The translations under genes and the position numbers were made by a program. This document shows, piece after piece, positions 1 to 10,960 of a DNA stretch of 64,000 bases. The first letter of the stretch is position 1. Each line of letters starts with the position of its first letter. Origin of the DNA: Phytophthora hibernalis (taxonomy: Eukaryota > Oomycota > Peronosporomycetes > Peronosporales > Peronosporaceae); the NCBI GenBank assembly GCA_012656075.1, contig JAAKBF010000014.1, positions 124,001 through 188,000 on the forward strand, written 5' to 3'. Below the pieces are notes generated by a model, which was given only the letters and a program-made list of their open reading frames with translations, did no database searches and was not told the DNA's origin.

Positions 1-1355
1 AGACCCATTTCTTCGGCAACAACTGCTGCCATGCACCGACAAAACGAGTGTGCAACCGCTTGAAATCGAGTGCATGCAGGGCTGGGGATGTCCACTGGCT
101 GTGGCTTGCTCGGCGCGGCAACCAGGAAGACTTGGTCGCGGTGTGTTGCTTGTATTTATGGTTTATTGTCGTCTTCTCGATGGTCACCACCACGCACACC
201 AACTTTTACGGGAGGGTGCTGGGCTGGAAGCCGTTTGCTTTGACAACGCGCTCCATGCTGAAAGAAAAGCAATGCATTGGCAGCTCGACTACTTCGATCG
301 AAATTTTCACCGCGGCGAGGATGCATGTACAGTACCAAGGAGGGTAAAACTGTTTTTCGCTGGCGCATTCAACTCAACCTTTAATATCCGGTACAGTAGG
401 TGGGGCGTGCGTTGGATCCAGACTTGACGGGCACGCTGTCGAATCGCTCAATCGCTCCCTGCAAATTGTGAAGGGTCTTTGCATCAGGCAAACCCCACAC
501 CGGAACACCGGATGAATTCGCGGACCCAAATGTCCTTTTTGGGTTTGCGTTTGGGCACATTTGTTGAATCAGATCTGGCAGGGGCCGCGTCGATACAATG
601 GCTCGTATAAAGGCCAGAGGTTCACTCAGTTTTCCGCCGCTCGAATACGATGTTCATGAGCCCGCGGCGGAGGCGCCTTCACCCGGCGCGTCCTCCGTGC
701 GCTGCCGGCGTCAAGCCTGCAGGCAGCCAGCGTGGGGTCTGCGCGCTCGGAGCCTTTCTCGAGTGCTACCGGCGCCAATGGTGATGGGACCGCCCTGCCC
801 GTGTAAAACAGGACCGCGCCTTACAAAACTCAAGAGCAATTCCAAATGCGCCGCCAACAGATGCCTCCCTCGCTCGATCAAAGTCAGGAATCGTTCTCCC
901 ATGACATTTCCTCGCGGTTCGCAAGCGACCCAAGCTCGGCGAGGCCGCCCACTTTCACGTTGCCGATCTCCGGGCACGGTGCAAATAACGGCAGTAATGT
1001 GCCAGGGGCTATTTTCTGGCCTGCGCGTTTCTGGTGATGCGAAGCTGGAACATCACTTTTGAAGCGGAGGCCCACGAGTCGAGTCGAGCGGTGGTTCTTA
1101 TACCTTGGCCTTCATGCTGGTTGCCACTCGACCGCCAAGCAGCACGTGCGCGATGACAGGCTCTGACATGATGCCCTGACTCAATGCGTCACCGTGTAAA
1201 TACGTGTACATGGTCAATCCTCAAATGGATACACCCAACTTCACTTCTGAACTAACAACTGTAAAAAACGCGTAATCGTGCAGTCAGACCTTATTAATAG
1301 TCATGCAGACAGGTATTAATACCGCCGGTATGAATTTTGCAGGTCAAATTTTCGG
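1..1355. other. no recognisable gene
   Basis: I recognise no gene here. Several open frames of 60-150 codons occur on both strands (for example plus 598-1062 and minus 711-977), but none has a familiar motif and they overlap one another. The stretch lies downstream of the minus-strand hydrolase gene that ends at 1356 and may include its 3' UTR. Codon-like stretches on the minus strand around 430-600 could be a decayed coding remnant, but I cannot assign them. Confidence 0.4.
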
Positions 1356-3857
1356 TTATTTGTACAGGCACGTACACAGATGCGTTAAATATGTTGCTAC
1401 AGGTGGCAGGTTGTCATTAGCTCCGTCCGGCCACCATTCGCTCGCCGCTACTGGGGAGCTGGAGGAGAGCAGGTAGATGCTGCGCATGAGCTCGAGCTCG
1501 TTGTCATCGTCGCCGCGCATGCGTCGAAGCATGGCCTCCTCGCCAACAAGCTGCTGCTGGCGGCGACGACGATAGATCACGACCGCGATGCCAGCAACCA
1601 CGACGGCTCCGAGCACGCTCGCCACCACGATGAGTGCAACCTCGTAGCGACGCCGCGAACTTTCCAGTGCCGAGATCCGTCGGTTGAGCTCGTCAAAATT
1701 CGAACCGGAGGACGCAGAGTTATCGGAGCTACCGCTGTTGGTCACGACGCCGACGCTGCCACTGCCGCTACGAGTGTTGCGGACTATGAGTACGCCATCG
1801 TAGGCGTCAGCCACGCCAAGCACCAATAGACTGGTCGTGTCGGAAATTGCCAGGCTCGGAGTGGGAAGTGCAGCCATACAAGACGCGTCGTACGCACTTA
1901 AATTGCCACTACTGAATACATAAGACGCCAGGACTTGGCGAGCGCATGCGGTGCCGTTGGACAACAGTGCAGTCTGCACCACACCGTGTGTGCCATTAGG
2001 AGCCACAAGCAGCGCTTTGCTCTCCGTTTGAAGCGCATCGAATATCGCTGCTGCGTCCTTGGGCGGTGAGAGAACATCGAGTCCTCCACTGAGAAAAAGC
2101 ACGCTGGATCCGGATGAAATTGCAGCCGCACTGGTGTTCATCGTGGCCTCTCGGTACGACAGCAAGGCCCCACCCGACATAGAGTTTGATGCTGATGCCG
2201 AGTAGTTCATGCATGCGTCGGAAGTGTCCCCTGTGAACATGCAGTAAGCCTGCAATTGAGTGTACACTCGACCTGAACTGATCGTAGCGTCGGTGAATCG
2301 CTCTGTGAGCTCCGTTTGGTCGGGTGAAGGAGTTTCCCATAGCTCACTGAAGGCCTGAATGACATATAGCAGATCCGGGGCACTCGCATGGCCCTCGGTC
2401 GCAAAAGCTTCGTTCGCAAACTGCGTAAGAAGCGTGAGATCGTCGGATCCGCAACGATGGAAGCGATACGCCACCACTGGGATGAACGACCACAGTGTTG
2501 CGCTCTTCATCATATGCCCAAGAAGTTGGCGCAGCACATACGACGGAGGCGTCGAAGTGGTCGTTGCGGAGTTTCTGCTGGTATTGACATTCATCAGGAT
2601 CTTGGCACACATGGAGGTGGTGTCAGCGTCAAGTCGGGTGTACACTTCGACAAGTGTGGTGTTGAGTGTTGTGGTAGTGCTCACGTCGGAGAACATTTTG
2701 GAGCAATCTGCATCGGTCTGGCACCATGATAAAAAGCCATCCGAGACGTCTCCAAAATCTTCATCGCTTCTGGTCACGTCGTACAAAATTGTTTCCGGGC
2801 CCGATGCCAGAGAAGCTGATGAAATTCCGTTGGCAGGGGTTCCCAGCGCTCCGTCCAAGGCGTAACCCACGATCTGAGAGATACCCCGCTGCATGAGTTG
2901 CTGGGCTACGAGTGTGCCATAACCAAGGGCGTAGACGATAACCTGTGAGTTTGTCTGAACCTTGGTGATAACCTGCTCGACGTCTCGAGCAGCACTGGCC
3001 AGCGAAAAAGCCCTGAGGTTGGTATACCCTATCTCCTGCAGCTGGCTAGCACAATCCTGAACGTCGCTGAAATCGAGAACACCATCGTTCTGTGCGAAAA
3101 TTGCGGTCTGCAATGGTGATCCATCGGATGTATTGCACGTGAGAGGTGTGCTGTTTCCAGTGCCGCGGAAGTCAAGTGTGTAAATGTCGACATCACCGCG
3201 CAGTTCTTCGTACAAGAGCGTCATTTGCAATTCAGCATCTTCACGGGTTTGTATGTCGGGTCGGTCGGGGAGATACCATACCGTCTGAGTGCTGCTGCTG
3301 CTGTTTGCTCGGAGGGCAGGGATCCGCTTGAAGGACACGGCAATGTTGGTGTTGTTGTCTTCGGTATTGCAGACACCGTCGTAGCACAGCGGCATGGTCA
3401 CGGTGACACACTCCGCGGAGAGGTTGTAGGCCTTGGCGATGGCGTTGTTCAGTTCACATGTGGTCCATTGCAACACTGTTTCGTTGGAGCCAACGGGCAA
3501 ATCCGATGCGTCAGCATTGCTGTGTGCATTCGCGAGGTCTTGCACGAGCAGAACCACCAACGCAATGAGAAGGGCTGTAGGTGGGACCAACGGCGAGTAT
3601 CGATGCAAGACGCTACGGGTGCGACCGGGCCATGGCATCGGTCCCGTTTGCGTCTGTTGGTGTCGTCTTCTCCAGTTCTCGAGCTCCTCGGACGAGACGG
3701 AAAGCTCGATCACCTGATCCGCAGTCGTTGGCAGGATTGCGCTCGATCGCTCGGGCAGCAGCGTTCGACTATTGACAGAGCTGGAGTCGCTTTTGTGCTC
3801 GCTGGACGAGAAGGAGGACGGCAAGGAAGAGATACCTGCACTGGAGCCGCTGAGCAT
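1356..3857 (-). CDS. Membrane-anchored S33-type alpha/beta-hydrolase, probable pseudoenzyme
   Basis: Single uninterrupted frame of 833 aa counted from the ATG at 3857; the frame stays open 14 codons further upstream but without an ATG. The layout is an N-terminal Ser-rich cytoplasmic part, a signal-anchor helix (about residues 90-112), an extracellular Asn-rich (glycosylatable) alpha/beta-hydrolase domain of the tripeptidyl-aminopeptidase/S33 type, a short coiled coil, a second helix (about 739-762) and an RRRR stop-transfer. Seen directly: the oxyanion-side motif DFRGTGNS (about 229-236), the acid in GGLDVLSPP (D594) and the base in APNGTHGV (H624), in a TAP-like C-terminal region. The nucleophile elbow, normally G-x-S-Y-G, reads ALGYGT, so the catalytic serine position (about 312) is glycine. 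Loss of peptidase activity is inferred. The gene is divergent from the RWP-RK gene. Confidence 0.8.
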   Translation of the reverse strand: MLSGSSAGISSLPSSFSSSEHKSDSSSVNSRTLLPERSSAILPTTADQVIELSVSSEELENWRRRHQQTQTGPMPWPGRTRSVLHRYSPLVPPTALLIALVVLLVQDLANAHSNADASDLPVGSNETVLQWTTCELNNAIAKAYNLSAECVTVTMPLCYDGVCNTEDNNTNIAVSFKRIPALRANSSSSTQTVWYLPDRPDIQTREDAELQMTLLYEELRGDVDIYTLDFRGTGNSTPLTCNTSDGSPLQTAIFAQNDGVLDFSDVQDCASQLQEIGYTNLRAFSLASAARDVEQVITKVQTNSQVIVYALGYGTLVAQQLMQRGISQIVGYALDGALGTPANGISSASLASGPETILYDVTRSDEDFGDVSDGFLSWCQTDADCSKMFSDVSTTTTLNTTLVEVYTRLDADTTSMCAKILMNVNTSRNSATTTSTPPSYVLRQLLGHMMKSATLWSFIPVVAYRFHRCGSDDLTLLTQFANEAFATEGHASAPDLLYVIQAFSELWETPSPDQTELTERFTDATISSGRVYTQLQAYCMFTGDTSDACMNYSASASNSMSGGALLSYREATMNTSAAAISSGSSVLFLSGGLDVLSPPKDAAAIFDALQTESKALLVAPNGTHGVVQTALLSNGTACARQVLASYVFSSGNLSAYDASCMAALPTPSLAISDTTSLLVLGVADAYDGVLIVRNTRSGSGSVGVVTNSGSSDNSASSGSNFDELNRRISALESSRRRYEVALIVVASVLGAVVVAGIAVVIYRRRRQQQLVGEEAMLRRMRGDDDNELELMRSIYLLSSSSPVAASEWWPDGANDNLPPVATYLTHLCTCLYK

Positions 3858-5437
3858 GGCATGGGCCTCAGGGTTACGGCGCACGGAGCAGGTTGGCAAT
3901 TGAATTGAGGCAGTGGGGAGTCAATGGCTACGGCGCCAACAGCAGCGGGGACGGGGTCAATCAGCTGTGCAGTGTCGGCATAGAGGAGAGCAGGTGGGGA
4001 CTCGTTTCTGCTACAAATGGCCGCTGTCAAGTCTTGTTTCTGGGGGAACAAGCTTGACTTCACGGTGAAGTTCACCTGCGGCGAGCACCTCGGGCGTTCA
4101 GCAAACGACACCAAAACTTTTGGAAAGAAGCAACGCGCTTTCGCCAGGGGACCCAAGTGTGTACATGCTGCACCAGCGGTGCGTCTTGCCCGGCGCAAAC
4201 CATTGTTGCTGAACTGTCGCCAGCGGTGATTTGAGTGTGTGTTTCCCCGCTTCCTCGCTGAGCAGCGGCGGTGCGGTTGCGTGTCGCAATGAATATCATT
4301 TCCCCACAAGCGGGGGCTGGATTGAGTGGCAGCAAGTCCAAAGGCTACATAATTAGCCGCTACTACGTGTAGCAAGTCTGCGGTGGGCCAATGTCCATTG
4401 CAATGAACTGCACGACCCAAGCACACATTAACAAGGTGGATGACTTCACTGAACCAGCGTGCCACTATGGGCCGTGTTGTAGACGCACCCGGTGGGCGCA
4501 GCATGGCTACCATCGTTTGGCCAAGTTTCTCAAGGTGAAGCAACAGGGCAGTGGCTGGAGCAAACAGTGGCAGGTCAAGTCCTCGTTCGCCGCCCGCTGA
4601 ACGAGGGTGACGAAAACATTGGCAGCACAAACCCAAGCTATTATAGGCTGCCTCCACTGCTGAACCGATGGCGAAAAATCCACACTCAGGAGCTTCATGC
4701 AGTTCACGTAGCGCTCACGTCCTGCTTGCAATGTTGACATGATGGAGGAGAGACACTCGTCCCTAGCTGATGCAGATGATTCCTAGAGACCATCTTGAGA
4801 GGTCCACTGAGTCACTCCACACGGTGGGCTGCAGGCATCAGCAAGTGCGTCCATCTGCCACGGATGTCACTGCTCGACTCGTATCAAGCCCGAACTTGAA
4901 AGCTGAAGACAAAGCGCCACTCAGGGCAAGAGGATAACGCTCATTGCAGACCAGGTTTTAATTGAGCAAGAAAGCAGCTCCGTGCAAGCAGCGATCGTAT
5001 GGAGCATGTCGCTGCGAATTTACTATTAATACATGTAGTCGTCGCCGACTCGTCGGCGGCATGTATCTCTGAGGAAAGGCGTCTGCGCACAATCTATGAA
5101 CGCGCCCCAAGGCTGCAGACGAAAAGGCAAACATACGCCACCATGGCACGCATATCCATCCATACATGCACACACGGGGGCATGCGCGAGCAGCAGTGTT
5201 ATTAATAGGCAGTTCGTGCATATGCAATTACTCGGAAGCTGCAGGGCGAGATCTCGAAATCAAGGGGCATTTCACACATTTAGCCACAGCAGGGGCAGAA
5301 ATCTTTTCATAGACCAATGAAATCGCGTCCAAGCCGAAGGGTCGCGCTATCGGCGTCTAAATTTGCAAAACTGCGGGCCAAAAGATTTCTTCGATTTTTT
5401 CGCTCCTCGCTGGTAGCTCCTGCTGATGGCCATGTGC
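3858..5437. other. divergent intergenic region
   Basis: About 1.6 kb between the starts of the minus-strand hydrolase and the plus-strand RWP-RK gene. A 315-codon minus-strand frame (3710-4657) runs through it and overlaps the hydrolase start in another frame. It has no recognisable domain, so I do not call it a gene. The region presumably carries both promoters. Confidence 0.45.
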
Positions 5438-5444
5438 CATTCCC
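5438..5444 (+). promoter_or_regulatory. oomycete-type initiator upstream of RWP-RK gene
   Basis: The sequence CCATTCC matches the oomycete initiator consensus YCAYTYY and lies about 25 nt before the ATG at 5466. It is followed by a pyrimidine-rich CTTCACAC stretch. A short 5' UTR of this size is usual in oomycetes. Assignment is by motif and spacing only. Confidence 0.45.
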
Positions 5445-5465
5445 CTTCACACTACACTGGAAGCC

Positions 5466-6989
5466 ATGGCGGCCGAGATGGAGCAGCACCGCGCGCCGGA
5501 GCTGGCGATGCCCGAGCCCGAGAGCAGCCCGCGCCTGGAGCCCACGAGAGCCGCTGACGAGAACAAGGCACCGACCGCCGACCGCAGATCGGGTCTGACG
5601 TGGCCCGACCCGGGTCTCCAGCCGCTCAAGACGAAACCCACGACGCCCGGGGGCTCCAGTCTCAAGGTGGAGACGTCGAGCAGCCTGGAGGATGCCAAGC
5701 CCAGCGACGGACTCATGTCCCCCACCGTCATGAAGGACCTGCAGTTCGACTCGAGGTTCATCTCGGACGCCTGGTCCTACGAGGCCCCGCAGAACATGTA
5801 CGCGCTGTTGACGCAGCCCACGACCCACCTGGACGCTGCCACGTACATGCAGATGCAGGCCCAACAGCAGCTTCAGCTGCAGCAACAACAGCTCGAACAG
5901 CAGTTGGAGCACGGGCTGCCTCTGCAAATGTCGCCCATTCACGGCTCGGGGCTGCCGTCGCTCTACATGTCTGGAGCGGGAGTCCCCACCAGATGATGCT
6001 GCAGCACTCCCCAACACCTCGGGGATGAGCGCTGGCTACCCCACGACTCCGACGGCCGTGAACCTCGGAGATCTCATGATCTCTGGCGACCCGAGTCTCT
6101 TCCTCGCACCGAGCGGCAGCCCGACCAGTCTGGCCAAACAGCACATGATGCCACCGATGCCACATTCCGGTACTGGGGTCAATGTCAAAGATTTGACGCT
6201 CAACGAGCTACGTCCGCACTTTAACAAGCCGATGGCCGTGGTGGCCAAAGAACTGGGCGTGTGCATCACTCTCATGAAGAAGATCTGTCGTCGCAATGGA
6301 CTCCTGCGCTGGCCACATCGGCGAATTCGCAGCCTTGTAAATCGTATAACCTCGCTGCAAGTTCTCATGGGCAACGCAGCGGGAGCGGAGCGCAAACGAT
6401 TTCAGATGCAGATTGCCGGTCTGCGTGAAGAACTCTCGGCTGTTATTCAGAATCCGAACGAAAAGAGTCGTAAGGCTCAAATTGACAACAAGATCCCGAT
6501 CCAGGTGGAGGTGATGGCCGCCAGCGAGTTGAAGGACGAGTTTCCAATAGCGCAGATCGCAGACGAGATGGTGGGTCCAGCAGAGATACCGGTGGATGAT
6601 GAGAACGGTGCTGAGAAAGATGTCAGCGCCGCCAAAAAGGCAAGAAGAGGAAACCCAAGGTCGCGATTAAGGCGGAAATTAAGGAAGAAGGTGGCGTAGA
6701 AGATGGCGTGGTTGTAGAGAAGAAGGGCTCCAGAACAAAGAAGCGCAAACCATCCTTCGGTCTACATTCTCACCAGCCGCCCCCGATTAAGATTCCGAGG
6801 CATGACGAGTTGCCGTCCATGAGCCGCTTGCGCAGCCAAAGCGTACCAGAGAGACGGCTACGAGGGGATCGACGGTGTGGACGAGGACGAGCTGGTGCGA
6901 CCACTGCAAACCTAAGACCGTCCACCTCGACGCATCGCAGTGGTAGACGCGGGTCCATTTCATCCATTCTAAACGACATACCAGAGTGA
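5466..6989 (+). CDS. RWP-RK domain transcription factor (RKD-like), frameshifted
   Basis: The ATG at 5466 opens a Pro/Ser-rich N-terminus with a Gln-rich run (about 5848-5910). The RWP-RK domain lies at about 6190-6360: it begins DLTLNELRPHFNKP, contains KELGVCITLMKKICRR and ends RWPHRRIRSL, the signature that names the family. A Lys-rich nuclear-localisation-like block (KKRKPK) follows near 6640, and the protein ends RRGSISSILNDIPE at 6989. These parts lie in different frames. Reading frame 3 passes to frame 2 near CCCC 5984-5987, to frame 1 near GGGG 6021-6024, and back to frame 3 near AAAAA 6634-6638. Each change equals one missing base in a homopolymer. Another possible shift lies near 6840-6910, where a second acidic frame looks coding. 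RWP-RK proteins act in the nucleus as DNA-binding regulators; the target genes are unknown here. Confidence 0.8.
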
Positions 6990-7489
6990 GCCAAGCCGGA
7001 GGTGTCTACCAGCGTTGATCCACCCCAGAAGCTCTCTAGCTGAGCCCGGCTAGGAACCATAAGAGCTAGTACCTGTAAGTGACGAAGAACACGTCGTGTA
7101 TGTACTTCTTGATCAATAAATACGCATGAGCCATACACGTCATTACCGGTCATGTAAAGGTGATTCAGGTCACAATAAGAGTCTCGTTGGGTCCAACTTG
7201 ACACCGACACGCCCGTTGTTCACCTCACGTTCGCGGCAAGAACCGTAGCTGGTGCTACGTCCGTTGCCGAGAAGACCACGTATCTACATTCAGGCGGTAT
7301 TCCGAGGCAGTCAGCTTCGGCACTGGCCATTAGAGCTCAAACCTAGTTGATTAGCGCTTGCCGTTATAACACCCAAAGTTGATCCTACTGACTGCTTTTG
7401 AAAAGCATCGAGAAAAATAGTGATCCCAAAAGCAAATCAAAGACAGTCATTTCCAAAGATATAATACAGTACTTAGTATCGTAATTGTA
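6990..7489. other. intergenic, nothing recognised
   Basis: AT-richer spacer between the RWP-RK gene and a TIR element. No open frame with a recognisable motif was seen. It probably holds the 3' UTR of the RWP-RK gene. Confidence 0.4.
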
Positions 7490-8651
7490 TACAGAGAACC
7501 CTGGCCAACTTAATGCCACCCGTGGACGCACTTCCTATTAAGTATAACAGGGTGATTAGATAGTAGAGGGAGAACCACAACCACCCCACTGTTTCTCCAA
7601 GAAGACCGATGCTGATCTCGGGTTTACTACTGCAGTAATAAGAAGACATGGATGCCTGATGTGTTGTTTCAGGAGTGGTTGCGCGATCTTGACATGCATC
7701 AACAACGGCGCAATATTGCCCTCCTACTCAAACAGTGTCAGCAGTTCAAGCCGTAATTGTAATTTAAAATACCGCCCAACTGCATCTCTCGTTTGCAACT
7801 AGAATCATATTAGCTTTTAAGCGGCGGTATTGGCAGCATTAGCTGAAGATGGAGGCGGCGGGTGCATCTACCAATGATAGCCGTACCCGTTGATCTACCG
7901 GTATTTTGTAGATCAACTATTATTAACGGCAATGCGGTGGGTAAAGCTGCTGGCGCGATGTGTTCTCTAACTGCATTCTCCACACCAGGCCGGGCTCAAC
8001 ACGCAAGTCCCAGCGCGAAAGAAGATGGCACGCTAAAGTGTTCGTTGACGATGCAAACGGAAAGGATGTGGATTCAAGACCCCACCCATGACTCTCGATG
8101 AATTCGTAATCCCGTCGGAAATGTTACTGCGCTGGAGGTGTTGTCGAAAGAGTAGCTGCTCGGCGTTTATGGTGACGCTGAATTTGTCGCGTCGGCACTC
8201 CACGATAGTGATGACACCGACTAGGATAGAAGCAGTGTACCACGAAGACCCTTTGGTGGCGCTCACGACAACCGGCACAACGGTTGCAATTCGATCGGTG
8301 ATCTTCATGCTGACAGTACACCCCGATGTGGAAACGAAGGTTTTCTCAGGCCTACGAACTTTGTAGGAGCGGCTGCGGAAACAGCAACGTGAGGAGCAGG
8401 AAGCGGCGTGGGCGCAGACATCGACCCGAAGCCTTTTAGAATTTAATATTTGGCGCTGAACAAGTATGATAGTGTATACTTTTCATAAACAAATGTATTG
8501 AAAAATCCCCATCGAGCATTAAGTTTGAAGTTTGACAGGTATTAATGAAGCCCATAGTTAAGCCTGACTACCGAGTCGGTGGATCGATAAGTGATTAAGT
8601 ACACCAGGGTATTAGACAACAGAGGTATTAAGTTGGCCAGGGTTCTCTGTA
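7490..8651. mobile_element. Tc1/mariner-like non-autonomous element
   Basis: Inverted ends of 26 bp lie at 7492-7517 and 8624-8649, differing at one position. The outer bases read CAGAGAACCCTGGCC. Each end is bordered by the dinucleotide TA (7490-7491 and 8650-8651), the target duplication typical of Tc1/mariner elements. The interior holds only short frames on both strands with no DDE motif, so this copy cannot encode a transposase. Which autonomous family drives it is not visible in this window. Confidence 0.65.
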
Positions 8652-9187
8652 CTCGGTATTTTAATAAAAGAGAACGCAGGCAAATCACCCACTCAGCCCT
8701 GAAAAGCACACAAAAATGCGTTTGTGTGAAATGCAAGTGACAGGGCACGAGCATGATAGGTTTAGGTTAATGATTTCTGATATCGCAATCAGGAACGACC
8801 GTACCTAACGTGGGTCCACGTTAAGAAGCCGCTATAATAGGACGAGCGGCCGAAGAGCTTGGTCAACGCATCGAACAACTAGTAGCTAGGACGACCTGCA
8901 TGTTGTAGCAGCCCGAACGAAGGTAAAATGTATCAGCCTGCACAGGGTCGCAATTAGATAGGCAACGAATGAAAACAGCCCATCGAACTACCAATGGCCA
9001 AGAAAGAAGCAGTATACGATTGGGCATGAAAACGCCGGTGGAGGTCTGGAGGAATTGAAACAGGTTGACAAAGGACAGGAAAAAGGATGACAATGTCCTT
9101 CACGGGTGTCCGCCCAATAGTATCTAACAGACTGTTTTGCCGAGTGATTTTGTTATGCTACAGTAGTGTAATTTTCTAAATATCGGT
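8652..9187. other. intergenic, no Gypsy-1 3' LTR found
   Basis: The 3' LTR of Gypsy-1 should lie here, but no copy of the TGTAACGGGG start seen at the other end of that element is present. No gene was recognised. Confidence 0.4.
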
Positions 9188-9559
9188 TCACAGCGTAGCA
9201 AACTCCGCATGATGGGAGGCCACCCTTGATATTAAAAGATACTCGTTATGCCCACGGCAGCGACGCTTCGCTAGAATACGCTCCACATGATAGTGGAGCA
9301 CACCATGCTCATCAAGCAGCGCCGGTGGCGGACGACTTTGAGCTGGTGATGGCACCGCCAACTCAGGCGGAGTTCCGACAGTATGTGAACGGGGTTCGTT
9401 TACTGCGCGCGCGACTTCGCGAGGAGACGACGGATCGTGCCTAACAGTAGGATGCGCTGGCGCGGCTCGATGAGCGAATGGACTGGGTGTGCCTTCCCAG
9501 TCGGTCCCTGACCGACTTGTGGAGCTCGAGCGTCGCTCGTGTGCGTCTGAGACGGCCAT
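9188..9559 (-). pseudogene. Gypsy-1 C-terminal linker and chromodomain
   Basis: The frame ends with a chromodomain-like segment: LLDEHGVLHYHVERILAKRR followed by a GHNEYLLI core, matching the chromodomain tail of oomycete gypsy elements (compare LLDRNGETHYHVEQVL in Gypsy-2). The last strand is altered (ISRV where KWRG is usual), so histone-mark binding is doubtful. The upstream part is a Pro/Ser-rich linker whose opposite strand is also open (see the antisense frame at 9226-9690). Confidence 0.7.
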
Positions 9560-9690
9560 GCAGCAGCAAGCGGGACGCTTAGCTGAACTGGAGCGGAGCC
9601 TGGCTGGCTTGCAGGGTAGGGGAACGTCGGGCCGACGCCCGCCCCGGTGCCAACGCCTCAGCGTTTACCTCCACCGGGTCTAGATACGGC
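9226..9690 (+). other. coiled-coil-like frame antisense to Gypsy-1 linker
   Basis: On the strand opposite Gypsy-1, a frame starting in 9226-9444 (one in-frame stop near 9442) and continuing after a shift in 9489-9683 reads as a charged, heptad-rich protein. Seen segments include DDFELVMAPPTQAEFRQYV, RLLRARLREETTD and RLAELERSLAGLQG. A similarly placed antisense frame in Gypsy-2 (59,923-60,540) begins DSFVLVQQDEIRQLRDRG. Function is unknown. It could be a chance product of a biased linker, but similar starts in two divergent copies argue for real coding. Confidence 0.4.
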
Positions 9691-10960
9691 TTGAGGAAGC
9701 CAACGTAAAACGTCGGGTGCGTACGCATCTTCTTCGTAAGATTAAACGTATACGCTAGACCCCGTTTGGCCACGAACTTGAAAGGCCCGATGAATCTTGG
9801 ACGCAGCTTCGTCTTGAAGACTACAGACACTGCATGTGTAGGTAGGTTCTTTGCATTTAATAAAACCAGGTCACCGACCTCAAAGCTTTCAACATTGCCT
9901 CTACCTTTAGCATCTTCATGTTCATTTGCATGTCTTGGATCTCTGCCATAGTGTCTCTGACATGCCGTAAGACACTAAGTCGCGTTGACACAAAGTCGTC
10001 AACCTGACGTCGAACTTTAGCAGGGCTGACTTCAGCATGCCGCTCGGCTAGCCCTCCCCACCAAGCCCGGAACCACGGAGTGGCGGCGTGAGCGGGACGC
10101 GCAGGTTGGTTAAACCGTTCACGTAGAACGGTGTATAACTGGTGGAAGCATGTACCGCATTATTCAATGCAAACTCAACGAGTGGAAGCATAGCGCTCCA
10201 GCGCTTAGGTGTTTCAGCACACATGCTGCGGAGAATATACTCGACAACGCGATTAACGCGTTCCGTTTGACCGTCTGTCTGGGGGCGGTCCGCCGTGGAC
10301 ATGTCTATCCTGGTGCCCAGCACCTTGAAGACGGACGACCAAAACTTCCCAGTAAAACGGGGTCTCGATCCGAGACAATTGCCTCCGGCAGCCCGTGCTG
10401 GCGGAAAACTCGATCGAGAAAGATCGTAGCCGTGCCTTCTTCTGTAATGGAGTCCGGCACAGCCGCTAGATGAGCCATCTTGCTCAGACGGCCAACAAAG
10501 ACGACGATGCCGGTGTTGCCCGCCGAGTCCTTCGGCAGACCAAACATGTAATCCATACTCATGGATTGCCAGCATCCCGTAGGGACAGGCAAACTTGCCA
10601 GGGCGCCGACGAGTGGGGAGACGGCTTTACACGTTGACATGTCTCACGCGTGCGCACGTACGATCTTGTCCACTTATAAAGCTTGGGCCACCAATAGTGT
10701 GCGCACACAGAGCTATAAGTCTTCTCACGACCGAGATCGCCGGCCACTGGCGTGTCATGAGCCTCATAGATGATGCGATACTTTAAGTCCTCGTCATGAG
10801 GAACGACCACGCGTGGTGTATCGGCCGCACCCATGCTGTAATACAGCAGACCGTCATCGAGGGTGTACCGATGCAGCCTAGCGCGTAAACGCGACGACAA
10901 TTTAATGTCCGAGTCTTTTAACTCGTTGCTCCCACGAGCGTGTAGTAGTGCCACGCACAT
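9579..10960 (-). pseudogene. Gypsy-1 integrase
   Basis: Several frames together give the integrase. The N-terminal zinc-binding region has EAHDTPVAGD and AHYWWPKLYKW, but the CxxC pair reads RETC, so one of the four ligands (HHCC) is lost. The catalytic core keeps the three acidic residues: MDYMFGLP, IVSDRDP and the E in QTDGQTERVNRVVEYIL. A post-integrase SH3-like segment (9579-9830) ends THPTFYVGFLKPY. Frame changes occur near 10,310 and 10,560. Confidence 0.8.

Noticed and set aside
3710..4657. 315-codon minus-strand frame upstream of the S33 gene
   Set aside because: It overlaps the S33 start in another frame, has Cys/Arg-rich random composition and no motif.
8652..9187. Search for a 3' LTR of Gypsy-1
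   Set aside because: No TGTAACGGGG-like start or matching sequence was found; the LTR is probably deleted.
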